This document shows, piece by piece, positions 19,238 through 26,634 of a stretch of DNA of 64,000 bases. The stretch's first letter is position 1. Each line of letters opens with the position of its first letter. The stretch is from Nostoc sp. XA010 (GTDB lineage: Bacteria > Cyanobacteriota > Cyanobacteriia > Cyanobacteriales > Nostocaceae): the NCBI RefSeq assembly GCF_020829625.1, contig NZ_JAIVFX010000011.1, positions 124,001 through 188,000 of the forward strand, written 5' to 3'. The notes beneath the pieces were generated by a model. That model searched no databases. It had not been told where the DNA came from and saw only the letters and a list, made by a program, of their open reading frames with translations. Position numbers and translations under genes: made by a program.

Positions 19238-19280
19238 AAACAGCTAATGGCTAGCGTAGAACCTGCCAATTAGCTGTTTA
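19238..19280 (-). terminator. Hairpin downstream of leader-peptide gene 2
   Basis: AAACAGCTAAT (from about 19238) pairs with ATTAGCTGTTT (ending about 19280). On the minus strand a T-rich run follows, suiting an intrinsic terminator for the peptide gene that ends at 19386. Confidence 0.5.
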
Positions 19281-19351
19281 AGACTGGTTCAAAAGTAACT
19301 TAACCTACAGAAGAAACAGGTTAAATACTTTTAGAATTACCACTTGATCTC

Positions 19352-19381
19352 TGTAGAGACGTGATTAATCGCGTCTTTACA
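19352..19381. repeat. Dispersed palindrome TGTAGAGACGTGATT/AATCGCGTCTTTACA
   Basis: A near-perfect palindrome centred near 19366, starting 5 nt after the stop of leader-peptide gene 2. The same palindrome, perfect there, is found inside moeA (59860-59885), and a diverged relative lies near 31733-31757. Here it may also work as a terminator stem. Confidence 0.75.
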
Positions 19382-19385
19382 TTTA

Positions 19386-19592
19386 TTATCTAGAAGCAAA
19401 AACAAAAACGGTACCAGGACCGCCAAGATTAACAGATCCAGAACTTCCACTTCCATTATTAATGGAACCACCGCTAGAAGCAGGACCGCCTGCGCCCTGA
19501 ATAACAGTAGGGCTATAGGTATAAGAACCCCATCCGCCCGATAGGTTAGCTTCTTCGTTGGTGCTTAATGCGGTAAACAATGTGCTTTCCAT
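19386..19592 (-). CDS. Double-glycine-leader, Gly-rich small peptide 2 (CTB-bacteriocin-like)
   Basis: A 68-residue paralogue of the peptide at 18452. The leader MESTLFTALSTNEEANLSGG ends in the double glycine. The mature part starts WGSYTYSPTVIQGAGG, continues with Gly/Ser/Asn repeats and ends FVFASR. The chosen Met (19592) has a GAG-containing ribosome binding site; the frame opens 15 nt earlier. The TLFT-L-NEEA-SGG leader is strongly conserved between the two peptides while the cores differ, the usual pattern of precursor-peptide families. A promoter matching that of peptide 1 lies about 105 nt upstream. No dedicated exporter is in the window. Confidence 0.75.
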   Translation of the reverse strand: MESTLFTALSTNEEANLSGGWGSYTYSPTVIQGAGGPASSGGSINNGSGSSGSVNLGGPGTVFVFASR

Positions 19593-19607
19593 AATCTTAG
19601 TTCTCAT

Positions 19608-20340
19608 TTGATTGTTGGGATTAAAGTCAGGTCAGCCCAAAGTAATAGATATAAGCGTAAACTGTATATCTGGTAACTTTTTCGTGCCCATGTAAGTATC
19701 TTACTACTCTTGCTAAATAGGTCAAGCAACTAGTTGTTTAAGAAATGTGTATTACACATCTTCAGAACAGATATTACATAGTGGGAATTTATACAAAGTA
19801 AATTAAAAATAAGTTTGAATTTACCAAAAAATCGTAGGTGTCAATATATATTGATATAAGTATGGCGCTCTAAAAACTGAATTTTGCCAAAAAATGTATA
19901 GATGAAGCTTATTAAGTATTAATACTGATAAATTAACCAAAATACCCATAATTAAAGATATAATCAAGCAAACCAAACAACCTTTTTATACAAGTCGTGC
20001 TTATTATAACTTTATAAAACTCCAAACTGCGATTTTGATTTTTGAATAAGTATTTTTATATAAAAATGTGGTTATTTAAATTATTTTATACAGCATTAAA
20101 CTTAATGTATATAATTTATCTTGATAGAAAAACTCCTAAGTTTGCTTAATTATTAATTGGTTTGAAAAAGCTTTATTCTGTTAATACAAATTTTTTAAAA
20201 GTAAATAAAGACAAAATAAAATTTCAGATAAAATTATAAAGATTTGATATTGTACTAAAATGCGCTAATTGCTATATCAAACCTAGCTGTATATAAACTT
20301 GATATTTACTACTCAATATATATAGTCAAGGCACTTATCT
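19608..20340. repeat. Second half of the tandem duplication, then AT-rich DNA
   Basis: Positions 19707 to about 20075 are the diverged copy of 18771 to about 19050. Beyond that, up to 20340, the DNA is very AT-rich and holds no gene that I can support. Confidence 0.7.
19698..19725 (-). promoter_or_regulatory. Predicted sigma-70 promoter of leader-peptide gene 2
   Basis: On the minus strand TTGACC (19725-19720) is followed after 16 nt by TAAGAT (19703-19698). The -35, the spacer and the flanks match the promoter at 18762-18789; the -10 is one step weaker. Confidence 0.65.
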
Positions 20341-20712
20341 GTAATAAAAGCAAAAGCGATCGTTTTCACCCTCCAGGGCGAAAACGTCAAATTATGGCAG
20401 TTTTGCAAAAAAGCTCAATTAAAAAAAAGACGGCAATACCCAGCAGAATCAGTTACAACGATCGCAAATCGACGCACAACTCAAAGCCCTAAAAATTAGA
20501 ATGGCTACTTAGTCCAATGCAATGCAAAAGGCGATCACATCTATGAACCAATATCAGCAGATGGGAATACAGGTGCGATCGCTATTCTGCAAATTAAGGA
20601 AACAGGACAAGCTTTTAAAGCTGCTGTTGCGAGACTAGAAAAGGCTAAGGCGGGGCTGAATCCCAGCGATGCTAATGTGGCGATCGGCCAGCTACTCTGG
20701 CGCAAGACGTGA
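20341..20712 (+). pseudogene. Frameshifted remnant of an unidentified protein gene
   Basis: Three coding-like segments in different frames join into one plausible protein. AIVFTLQGENVKLWQFCKKA (from 20356) is followed after a frameshift by NQLQRSQIDAQLKALKIRMA (ending near 20510), then after a second shift by YLVQCNAKGDHIYEPISADG (from about 20512). The last frame continues with ILQIKETGQAFKAAVARLEK to a TGA at 20710. The codon use and HIP1 sites look coding. I do not recognise the family. It lies 51 nt upstream of an intact gene on the same strand. Confidence 0.6.
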
Positions 20713-20763
20713 GTTGACGAAGTTTATATAAAATAGGAGGATAAATTTGGCTTAGGTTTTATT

Positions 20764-21378
20764 ATGAGTTCCCGCCGCATTCTCCAAGTTGGTGAATCTT
20801 ATACTTTCAGCCGATATTTTGAATTGCCTTTCACAATTGATGATATTCTAGCCGAATTAAATTGCACTATTGAAAGGAAAAATATAACATTACCTGAATC
20901 ATCAGAAATTTTAGATATCCAATTTTTACAACAGCAACTTCGCCGTAATTTATCTCATATTGATTTAGTTAATGAAACTACTAGACGCGAAGCTTTAATT
21001 GGGCCAATTTTGTTTGAAGTATGTGCTTTAACTAATCAGAGACTCAATATAGAATATTCTATTGCTGTCAACAATTATCTAAAAGGGACTCTCGACTACT
21101 ATATTGCAGCCCCTCAAAATTTATTAGTTATCGAAGCCAAACAATCTGATTTAGTGCGAGGATTTACTCAACTTGCTGTTGAATTAATAGCACTTGATCA
21201 ATGGACTAAATCTACATCTGAACTTCTATATGGAGCAGTTACGACTGGTGAAGACTGGCGTTTTGGAGTTTACCATCGTGCAAATCGTCAGGTGATTCAA
21301 GACCAGAAACGTTATCAAGTTCCAGAAGATTTATTTATGCTGATAAAAATTATTGTAGGTATTATTTCTAGTTCATAA
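20764..21378 (+). CDS. Putative PD-(D/E)XK-fold protein, function unknown
   Basis: A 204-residue cytoplasmic protein that I do not recognise by name. It contains a convincing restriction-like nuclease core: GTLDYYIAAP with Asp111, then LLVIEAKQSD with Glu124 and Lys126, giving D-x12-E-x-K. Upstream acidic helices (Glu75, Glu85) could supply the fourth residue, and the following helix (GFTQLAVELIALDQW) fits the fold. Such domains occur in nucleases and in catalytically dead regulators. It follows the frameshifted remnant, with GGAGG about 20 nt before the ATG. No methyltransferase or toxin-antitoxin partner is adjacent. Confidence 0.7.
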   Translation: MSSRRILQVGESYTFSRYFELPFTIDDILAELNCTIERKNITLPESSEILDIQFLQQQLRRNLSHIDLVNETTRREALIGPILFEVCALTNQRLNIEYSIAVNNYLKGTLDYYIAAPQNLLVIEAKQSDLVRGFTQLAVELIALDQWTKSTSELLYGAVTTGEDWRFGVYHRANRQVIQDQKRYQVPEDLFMLIKIIVGIISSS

Positions 21379-21395
21379 ACTGGGGACTGCGGATG

Positions 21396-21531
21396 CAATA
21401 CGGTTCGGTTAGCTTGTTTACCCTGCGAAGATCCCCCCAACCCCCCTTAAAAAAGGGGGGCTAATTTCCTCATTTATCCCCCTTTTTAAGGGGGTCGCCA
21501 CAGGCGGGGGGATCTTATCCGAACCGTATTG
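21396..21531. repeat. Nested inverted-repeat element (about 136 bp, non-coding)
   Basis: The outer arms CAATACGGTTCGG (21396-21408) and CCGAACCGTATTG (21519-21531) are perfect 13-bp inverted repeats. Inside them AAGATCCCCCC and GGGGGGATCTT form a second pair, and in the middle CCCCCCTTAAAAAAGGGGGG and CCCCCTTTTTAAGGGGG are further palindromes. ACTGGGGAC occurs on both sides (21379-21387, 21532-21540), possibly a duplicated target. The structure suits a MITE-like insertion or a very strong bidirectional terminator between the convergent neighbours. Confidence 0.75.
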
Positions 21532-21595
21532 ACTGGGGACGCAAAGAATAACCAATGCCCAATTCTCAATCTCCAATCTCTTTATGTCAATTAAA

Positions 21596-21982
21596 TCAAC
21601 GTTTTTGAGTTGCCAAAAACTGACGTAAGCTCAACAAACTCAAAGTTTGACCCAAATTTAAAGGCAAAAGTGAAACTCCTTCTAAGCGGGACTGTACCCA
21701 ACCTTCTCCCCAGTACCATTCGTGGAATCCGTCAATGCCTCCGCTAAGTACCAAGCGGAGACAGTTTGATTTGACAACATCTACTTGATGATGAATCGCA
21801 ACTGGCCCAGTCCAGGTTGTAAACTGGAATCCGGGAAGCAGTTCTTCTGGCATTCCTGGCGCAAAGCGTTGCCCTAAGAGCCATTTTTCTAGTTGCACCG
21901 GATGCAGTAGACTATCACGAATTGCATCTGTTGATGCTTCAATTTCGATCCGCAGTTGGCTTTGTTGAAAATTACCCAGCAT
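21596..21982 (-). CDS. SRPBCC-fold (START-like) protein
   Basis: A 128-residue protein with the pattern of a small SRPBCC ligand-binding domain: an N-terminal strand LRIEIEASTDAIRDSLLHPVQLEKWL (the helix after the first strand is typical), a central LLPGFQFTTWTGPVAIHHQV, FHEWYWGEGWVQSRLEGVSLLP, and a C-terminal helix. The ligand is unknown. It is divergent from hslO, with a 140-nt shared upstream region. Confidence 0.65.
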   Translation of the reverse strand: MLGNFQQSQLRIEIEASTDAIRDSLLHPVQLEKWLLGQRFAPGMPEELLPGFQFTTWTGPVAIHHQVDVVKSNCLRLVLSGGIDGFHEWYWGEGWVQSRLEGVSLLPLNLGQTLSLLSLRQFLATQKR

Positions 21983-22122
21983 TTTTATAGGATTACCTAA
22001 AGGTGAGACATTGCTACTTCTAATATTGCAAATACAATCACTGATTATTGCAGGGTCACATTTCTACCAGCAGAGAACTTAGAATAGAAAGAGCGAACTT
22101 GTTAAGAAATGTAAGGTTATTC

Positions 22123-23028
22123 ATGGCGGATCAGTTAATTCGTGCAACAGCAGCCGAAGGTGGAATTCGTGCCGTAGGTGTGATCACCACACGTTTAACA
22201 GAAGAAGCACGGGGACGTCACAAGCTTTCCTATGTGGCAACGGCAGCACTGGGTCGGACTATGGCGGCGGGCTTGTTAATGGCTTCTAGTATGAAGCGAC
22301 CTGGGTCAAGGGTGAATGTCCGGGTAAAGGGCGATGGGCCTTTGGGTGGCATATTGGTAGATGCAGGCTTAGATGGTACGGTACGAGGGTATGTCGGGAA
22401 TCCATCGGTGGAATTGCCTCCCAATGCCAAAGGTAAGCTAGATGTTGGTGGTGCAGTGGGTGGTGGCTATCTCTACGTTGTCCGGGATATTGGTTACGGT
22501 TATCCTTACTCTAGTACTGTGGAACTAGTTTCTGGGGAAATTGGCGATGATGTGGCTCATTATCTGGTGAATTCCGAACAAACACCTTCAGCTTTAGTTT
22601 TAGGTGTGTTTGTGGGAGCAGGTGGAGTAACTGCGGCTGGAGGATTACTGATACAAGTATTGCCCAAAGCTGCTAGAGACGAAGCTTTAGTAGAAACGTT
22701 AGAATCACGGGTTGCTGGTCTAGCAGGATTTACGCCATTGTTGCAAGCTGGGAAGACTTTAACGGAAATCTTTAACGACCTGTTGGGAGACATGGGGCTG
22801 GTAATCTTTCCCGAACGGCAAATGCTGCGCTTCCACTGTGGTTGTTCTTTTGATCGCGTTTTGGGGGCACTGAAGATTTTGGGAGAAGCGGAACTGCAAG
22901 ATATGATTGTTAAAGATGATGGTGCTGAAGCAACTTGCGAATTTTGCGGCAACGTTTATCAGGCAAGTAGCGATCAGTTAGCTCAACTAATTGCCGATTT
23001 GCAAGCTGAATCTACTGTTTTAGGATAA
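22123..23028 (+). CDS. hslO: Hsp33 redox-regulated molecular chaperone
   Basis: Hsp33 is a cytoplasmic holdase activated by oxidation, when its zinc-binding cysteines form disulfides. The 301-residue protein starts at ATG 22123 (MADQLIRATAAEGGIRAVGV), preceded by AAGG; the longer open frame from 22048 adds residues not found in the family. The chaperone domain motifs GRTMAAGLLMASSMK, VRVKGDGPLGGI and GGYLYVVRD are clear. The redox switch is complete: HCGCSFDRV (C-x-C) and CEFCGNVY (C-x2-C) near the C-terminus. Confidence 0.97.
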   Translation: MADQLIRATAAEGGIRAVGVITTRLTEEARGRHKLSYVATAALGRTMAAGLLMASSMKRPGSRVNVRVKGDGPLGGILVDAGLDGTVRGYVGNPSVELPPNAKGKLDVGGAVGGGYLYVVRDIGYGYPYSSTVELVSGEIGDDVAHYLVNSEQTPSALVLGVFVGAGGVTAAGGLLIQVLPKAARDEALVETLESRVAGLAGFTPLLQAGKTLTEIFNDLLGDMGLVIFPERQMLRFHCGCSFDRVLGALKILGEAELQDMIVKDDGAEATCEFCGNVYQASSDQLAQLIADLQAESTVLG

Positions 23029-23181
23029 CGTATAAAATATCACTGATTTTTATCTTGCTAATGGTACTCTGTGGAGAGAGATAATCAAAAAAGTAGCTTT
23101 TTAATGATGAGAAAGTTACTATGTCAACAATGGAATTATCTACCTAAAACAGAGCGCTATTCAATTATTTTGGTGTGAGAG

Positions 23182-25254
23182 ATGACAGAGCGGGATATTC
23201 CAGACAGTTGGTCTTCAGCCAGTGGAAGAGAGCCAGATCAAAACAAAAGATTATCCCGAACAGAACAATTCGGTGAAACTCAGCCATTTGATTCCCCAGC
23301 TACTGGTTCTAACTCCAAGTCAGTGAAGCGGCGAAAAAAAAACCATACGAAAGGATTACATATAAATAGTAATTCAAAAGAAACTGCTCAACTCAGTAAA
23401 AGTCCTGGGAAATGGCCACGCTGGATGAAAAGCTGGACATTGTGGCTGGTACTACTAATGTTGGTTCCCGGCAGTGTAGGATTTTTGGCAATGGCAATGC
23501 TGCTAAAGTTGCCCTCTGCCCCTAATTGCCCCTCGATTTTCTGGCCGCTAGCTAGTGCTTCGGTGCGGCTACACTGCGCTCAGTTGGCGGCTTCTAAACA
23601 GACAGTGAACGATTTATTGCAAGCGATCGCTCTGGTGAAGCAACTACCACAAAATCACCCGTTACATGGAGAAATTGATCGTTTCATCGAAGAATGGTCG
23701 CGGGATATTTTGAAGCTAGCTGATGAAAGTTTCCAAACAGGTAATTTAGAGGAAGCGATCGCTACTGCTCGTAAGATACCTGAAGATGTGGCAGCTTATA
23801 AATTAGTCGATGAACAAGTTGACAAGTGGCAGTCAATTTGGTCAAAGGCAGAAGCCACATACAACGGTGCGATCGCTGAAGTTAAGGAACGGCGATGGCA
23901 ATCGGCATTTATGTTATCCGCCAAAATGCTGCGCGTAGACAATCAATACTGGGCGGGTACTAAATACGACCAATTGAATCGTCTAATTGCCTCAGCACGG
24001 GAAGATGGCGATAAGTTAGGAAAAGCTGAAAATTTAGCAAACAGCAAAGTTGTCGATAATTTATTAGAAGCTATCAAGTTAGCTCAGTCTATTGGGCAAG
24101 AAAGTTACATTTACCAAAAAGCTCAGGAAGCGATTCCGGTATTTGGACGCAAAATGCTGGAATTGGCAAAGGCAAAACTAGACAAGCAGGATGCGGATGC
24201 AGCACTAGATATTGCTAGACAAATTCCAGAGATTGCGAAACTACAGGGTGAAACAGATGACTTTATCGCCATAGCTGACGCGAAAAGAAGTGCTTGGATA
24301 GGTAATGTTTCTGGTTTAGAGGCAGCGATCGCTCAAGCACAACAAATTGATCCTTCCAGACCAGTGTATAACGAAGCACAGCAGTTGATTGCTCGTTGGC
24401 AGTTAGAAATTGAAGATGTTGCCAATTTAGAAAAAGCGAGAATATTAGCTAGCCAGGGAACAGTCCCTAATTTAACAGCAGCGATCGCTCAAGTGCAATT
24501 GATCCCTGCGAATAATCCCCGCGCTAAAGAAGCTAGGCAAGAAATGGGTCGCTGGCGTGCCCAAGTGGAGACAATTGAAGACCAACCTTATTTAGAACGC
24601 GCCGAACAGATAGCAATATTTGATGATATCAACTCTTTGCAAGCTGCGATCGCCCAGGCTAGCGAAATTCGTAGAGGTCGTGCATTATATCCAGAAGCAC
24701 GGAAAAAAATTCGCACTTGGGTAGGAAAAATTCAGCGAATTCAAGACCAACCTTACTTAGATCAGGCACAAGAACTGGCTCAAAGTGGAGATCTCACCGC
24801 CGCCATTAGCGTAGCTCAACAAATTGCCTCGTCGGGAAGGGCGCTTTCACAAGAAGCACAAACTGCTATAAATGGCTGGGAAGGGGAAATCCGCACCAGA
24901 GAAAACTGGAAAAAAGCGCAGCAAGTGGGCGCAGCTGGCACGCCAGAAGCATTAATTGAGGCAATTCGGCTGGCAGATCGGGTTTCAAATAATAGCATCT
25001 TACGTATGGATGCGAATCAGGCTATTGACCAGTGGAGTCAGCAATTGTTAGAAATAGCACGCTCTCAAGGTCAGTCTGATATTGGCAGAGGGATTGATAT
25101 TGCCAAATCGATTCCACGAGGTAGTGCTGCTTATAGTGCGGCGCAAGAGCAAATTAGGGCTTGGCAGGAATTTCTCAATCCTCAACCAGAACCCCAGCCT
25201 CAGCCTCAGCCCGAATCTCTACCATTTCCTCAATCAACTACTAATGGGCAGTAA
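23182..25254 (+). CDS. Membrane-anchored protein with about eight helical repeats
   Basis: A 690-residue protein with a charged cytoplasmic N-terminus (about 90 residues), one membrane segment (LWLVLLMLVPGSVGFLAMAM, about residues 95-115) and a long extra-cytoplasmic helical part. The latter is made of repeated units of about 65-70 residues with the pattern AIAxAxxIPxxxPxYxEAxxxIxxW, for example SGLEAAIAQAQQIDPSRPVY and NLTAAIAQVQLIPANNPRAK. The C-terminus is a Pro/Gln/Glu-rich tail. Each unit resembles a divergent TPR-like helical pair. I recall homologues being labelled chromosome segregation ATPase in cyanobacteria, but no ATPase motif is present. A periplasmic or wall scaffold is the most that can be inferred. 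Confidence 0.75.
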   Translation: MTERDIPDSWSSASGREPDQNKRLSRTEQFGETQPFDSPATGSNSKSVKRRKKNHTKGLHINSNSKETAQLSKSPGKWPRWMKSWTLWLVLLMLVPGSVGFLAMAMLLKLPSAPNCPSIFWPLASASVRLHCAQLAASKQTVNDLLQAIALVKQLPQNHPLHGEIDRFIEEWSRDILKLADESFQTGNLEEAIATARKIPEDVAAYKLVDEQVDKWQSIWSKAEATYNGAIAEVKERRWQSAFMLSAKMLRVDNQYWAGTKYDQLNRLIASAREDGDKLGKAENLANSKVVDNLLEAIKLAQSIGQESYIYQKAQEAIPVFGRKMLELAKAKLDKQDADAALDIARQIPEIAKLQGETDDFIAIADAKRSAWIGNVSGLEAAIAQAQQIDPSRPVYNEAQQLIARWQLEIEDVANLEKARILASQGTVPNLTAAIAQVQLIPANNPRAKEARQEMGRWRAQVETIEDQPYLERAEQIAIFDDINSLQAAIAQASEIRRGRALYPEARKKIRTWVGKIQRIQDQPYLDQAQELAQSGDLTAAISVAQQIASSGRALSQEAQTAINGWEGEIRTRENWKKAQQVGAAGTPEALIEAIRLADRVSNNSILRMDANQAIDQWSQQLLEIARSQGQSDIGRGIDIAKSIPRGSAAYSAAQEQIRAWQEFLNPQPEPQPQPQPESLPFPQSTTNGQ

Positions 25255-25371
25255 TATCCTTATTAACAATTCAGTTAAAACCTTTTGATTCAGCATTTTC
25301 AAAAAGCATATCAGGGATGCCGGGGTGTAGGGAGATTTCCTCAATGTGTCTCAAAAATATTTTTCAAGTAG

Positions 25372-25395
25372 GGTAGCACAGTTAGCTGTGCTACC
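25372..25395. terminator. Hairpin between convergent genes
   Basis: GGTAGCACAG (25372-25381) pairs perfectly with CTGTGCTACC (25386-25395) around a TTAG loop, between the genes ending at 25254 and 25417. It is similar in sequence and position to the palindrome at 1116-1140, so the two may be one dispersed terminator-like repeat. Confidence 0.6.
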
Positions 25396-25416
25396 TTACG
25401 AAAGCTTATTCCTCGA

Positions 25417-26283
25417 TCACTCTCCCCATTCTTTAATTACAGAAAATAGTGATGAGTAATCATCATCAGCAAATGACATTTTTACGGCTGTTTGCAAGAT
25501 TTGCCGAACACCTTTAATACTGCTGAGATCCAAACTCCGAGATTTCGCTTCCGAGATAAATAATTCTGTATCTTTGAGCAAGTGTTTTGTGGGAAAATTC
25601 GGATCAGCATAATTGCCATCCAACATCCGTTGTAGCTTTTTGTCAAAGGTAGGTGCGTAGAGTGGACTGTCGCGCAATATTTGCATAAACACATCCACAT
25701 CAACACCTTGACGCTGGATAAAAGCCAAACTCAGAGCAAAGCTAGTTGTCAAGGAAGCTATTAGTTGATTTAGCGCCAATTTGAGCGCCGCCGCAGATCC
25801 CACTGGCCCAATAAGTAAAGGTTCTGTCCCAAAATTTTGGAGTAACTTTAAGTGGCGTTCATATTGTTCTGGCTCGGCCCCTACCATAACACTCAACTTG
25901 CCAGCTTTTGCTTCTGGGATACTCCCTAATACAGGTGCTTCTAAATACTCACCACCACCCGCAACAACTGCATCTCTAATTTCCTGGCTTTCTGTAGGAG
26001 TAATTGTTCCCATTTGGATGATTGTGCGCCCTTCCAGAGTTTGCCAAGCAGTGTCTGAAAGCAACACATTATAAATGGCTGGGGCATTAGTAAGCATGAG
26101 GATTACGCACTCAGCAGCACGAATGGCGTGGCGAGGATGTGTAACAATTTCAGCCCCAGATGCTTGTAGTGGTGCTAATTTTTCTGGGGTGCGATTGTAG
26201 GCAACTAGCTGTATATCTGCGGCTAATAACCTTTGAGCCATTGGTAGTCCCATCAGTCCAGTTCCCAGAAATGCCACCTTCAT
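25417..26283 (-). CDS. NAD(P)-dependent beta-hydroxyacid dehydrogenase family
   Basis: A 288-residue oxidoreductase of the 3-hydroxyisobutyrate dehydrogenase/6-phosphogluconate dehydrogenase-like family. The N-terminal Rossmann motif VAFLGTGLMGLPMAQRLL binds the dinucleotide, followed by NRTPEKL as the specificity loop (Arg suggests NADP). The substrate motif EAPVLGSIPEAKAGKLSVMVG and the catalytic Lys region AALKLALNQLIA are present. The substrate cannot be told from the sequence; succinic semialdehyde/glyoxylate reductases are close relatives. A small dispersed repeat lies in its leader near 26300. Confidence 0.88.
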   Translation of the reverse strand: MKVAFLGTGLMGLPMAQRLLAADIQLVAYNRTPEKLAPLQASGAEIVTHPRHAIRAAECVILMLTNAPAIYNVLLSDTAWQTLEGRTIIQMGTITPTESQEIRDAVVAGGGEYLEAPVLGSIPEAKAGKLSVMVGAEPEQYERHLKLLQNFGTEPLLIGPVGSAAALKLALNQLIASLTTSFALSLAFIQRQGVDVDVFMQILRDSPLYAPTFDKKLQRMLDGNYADPNFPTKHLLKDTELFISEAKSRSLDLSSIKGVRQILQTAVKMSFADDDYSSLFSVIKEWGE

Positions 26284-26428
26284 TTTTCAAGTTCCTTTGG
26301 TACAGCGTAGGCGTAGCCTGTTGTAGACATCGCGTTTCCATTGTTTGATTTTAATATCAGTTATCAGTGAACAGTTATCTTTAAATACTGATAGCTATTC
26401 ACTGACTAATGACTAACGTCTCTGGCAA

Positions 26429-26524
26429 TTAGCCACCAGCCGCAAAAGTCACCATAATTATCACTGAAAGTAAAATCCCTGGAGTAAGCAAAGTTACTAG
26501 CATTAACAGATCATGGGTGGACAT
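26429..26524 (-). CDS. 31-residue single-pass membrane peptide (putative)
   Basis: An ATG at 26524 opens a 32-codon frame ending in TAA: MSTHDLLMLVTLL, then a continuous hydrophobic helix ILLSVIIMVTF and a short AAGG tail. Very small one-helix proteins of this size are common subunits of cyanobacterial photosynthetic and NDH complexes, but I cannot match this one to a named subunit. It lies between two minus-strand genes, 110 nt after the methyltransferase start. No clear ribosome binding site is seen, so coding status is uncertain. Confidence 0.45.
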   Translation of the reverse strand: MSTHDLLMLVTLLTPGILLSVIIMVTFAAGG

Positions 26525-26634
26525 AATTATTACTTTGGTATTGTGTTTAGCTTTACAGTAATCACTGTTATGCTAGTCTAAATCCGACTGATACTGCATT
26601 CTTAAATAGAGTTTTAACTTTTCTTTCTTTACGT

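Larger units (their letters stand above)
18698..19385. repeat. Upstream half of a tandem duplication in the peptide island
   Basis: Apart from the promoter, this stretch holds AT-rich DNA that reappears about 0.94-1.04 kb further right. Matching anchors are CTCTTGCTAGATAGGTCAAG (18771) with CTCTTGCTAAATAGGTCAAG (19707), AATTTTGTCAAAAAATGTAT (18844) with AATTTTGCCAAAAAATGTAT (19880), and shared AAGCAAACCAAACAAC/TTTTTATACAAGT blocks. The whole locus, gene plus promoter plus about 300 nt upstream, was therefore duplicated and has since diverged. Confidence 0.75.
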
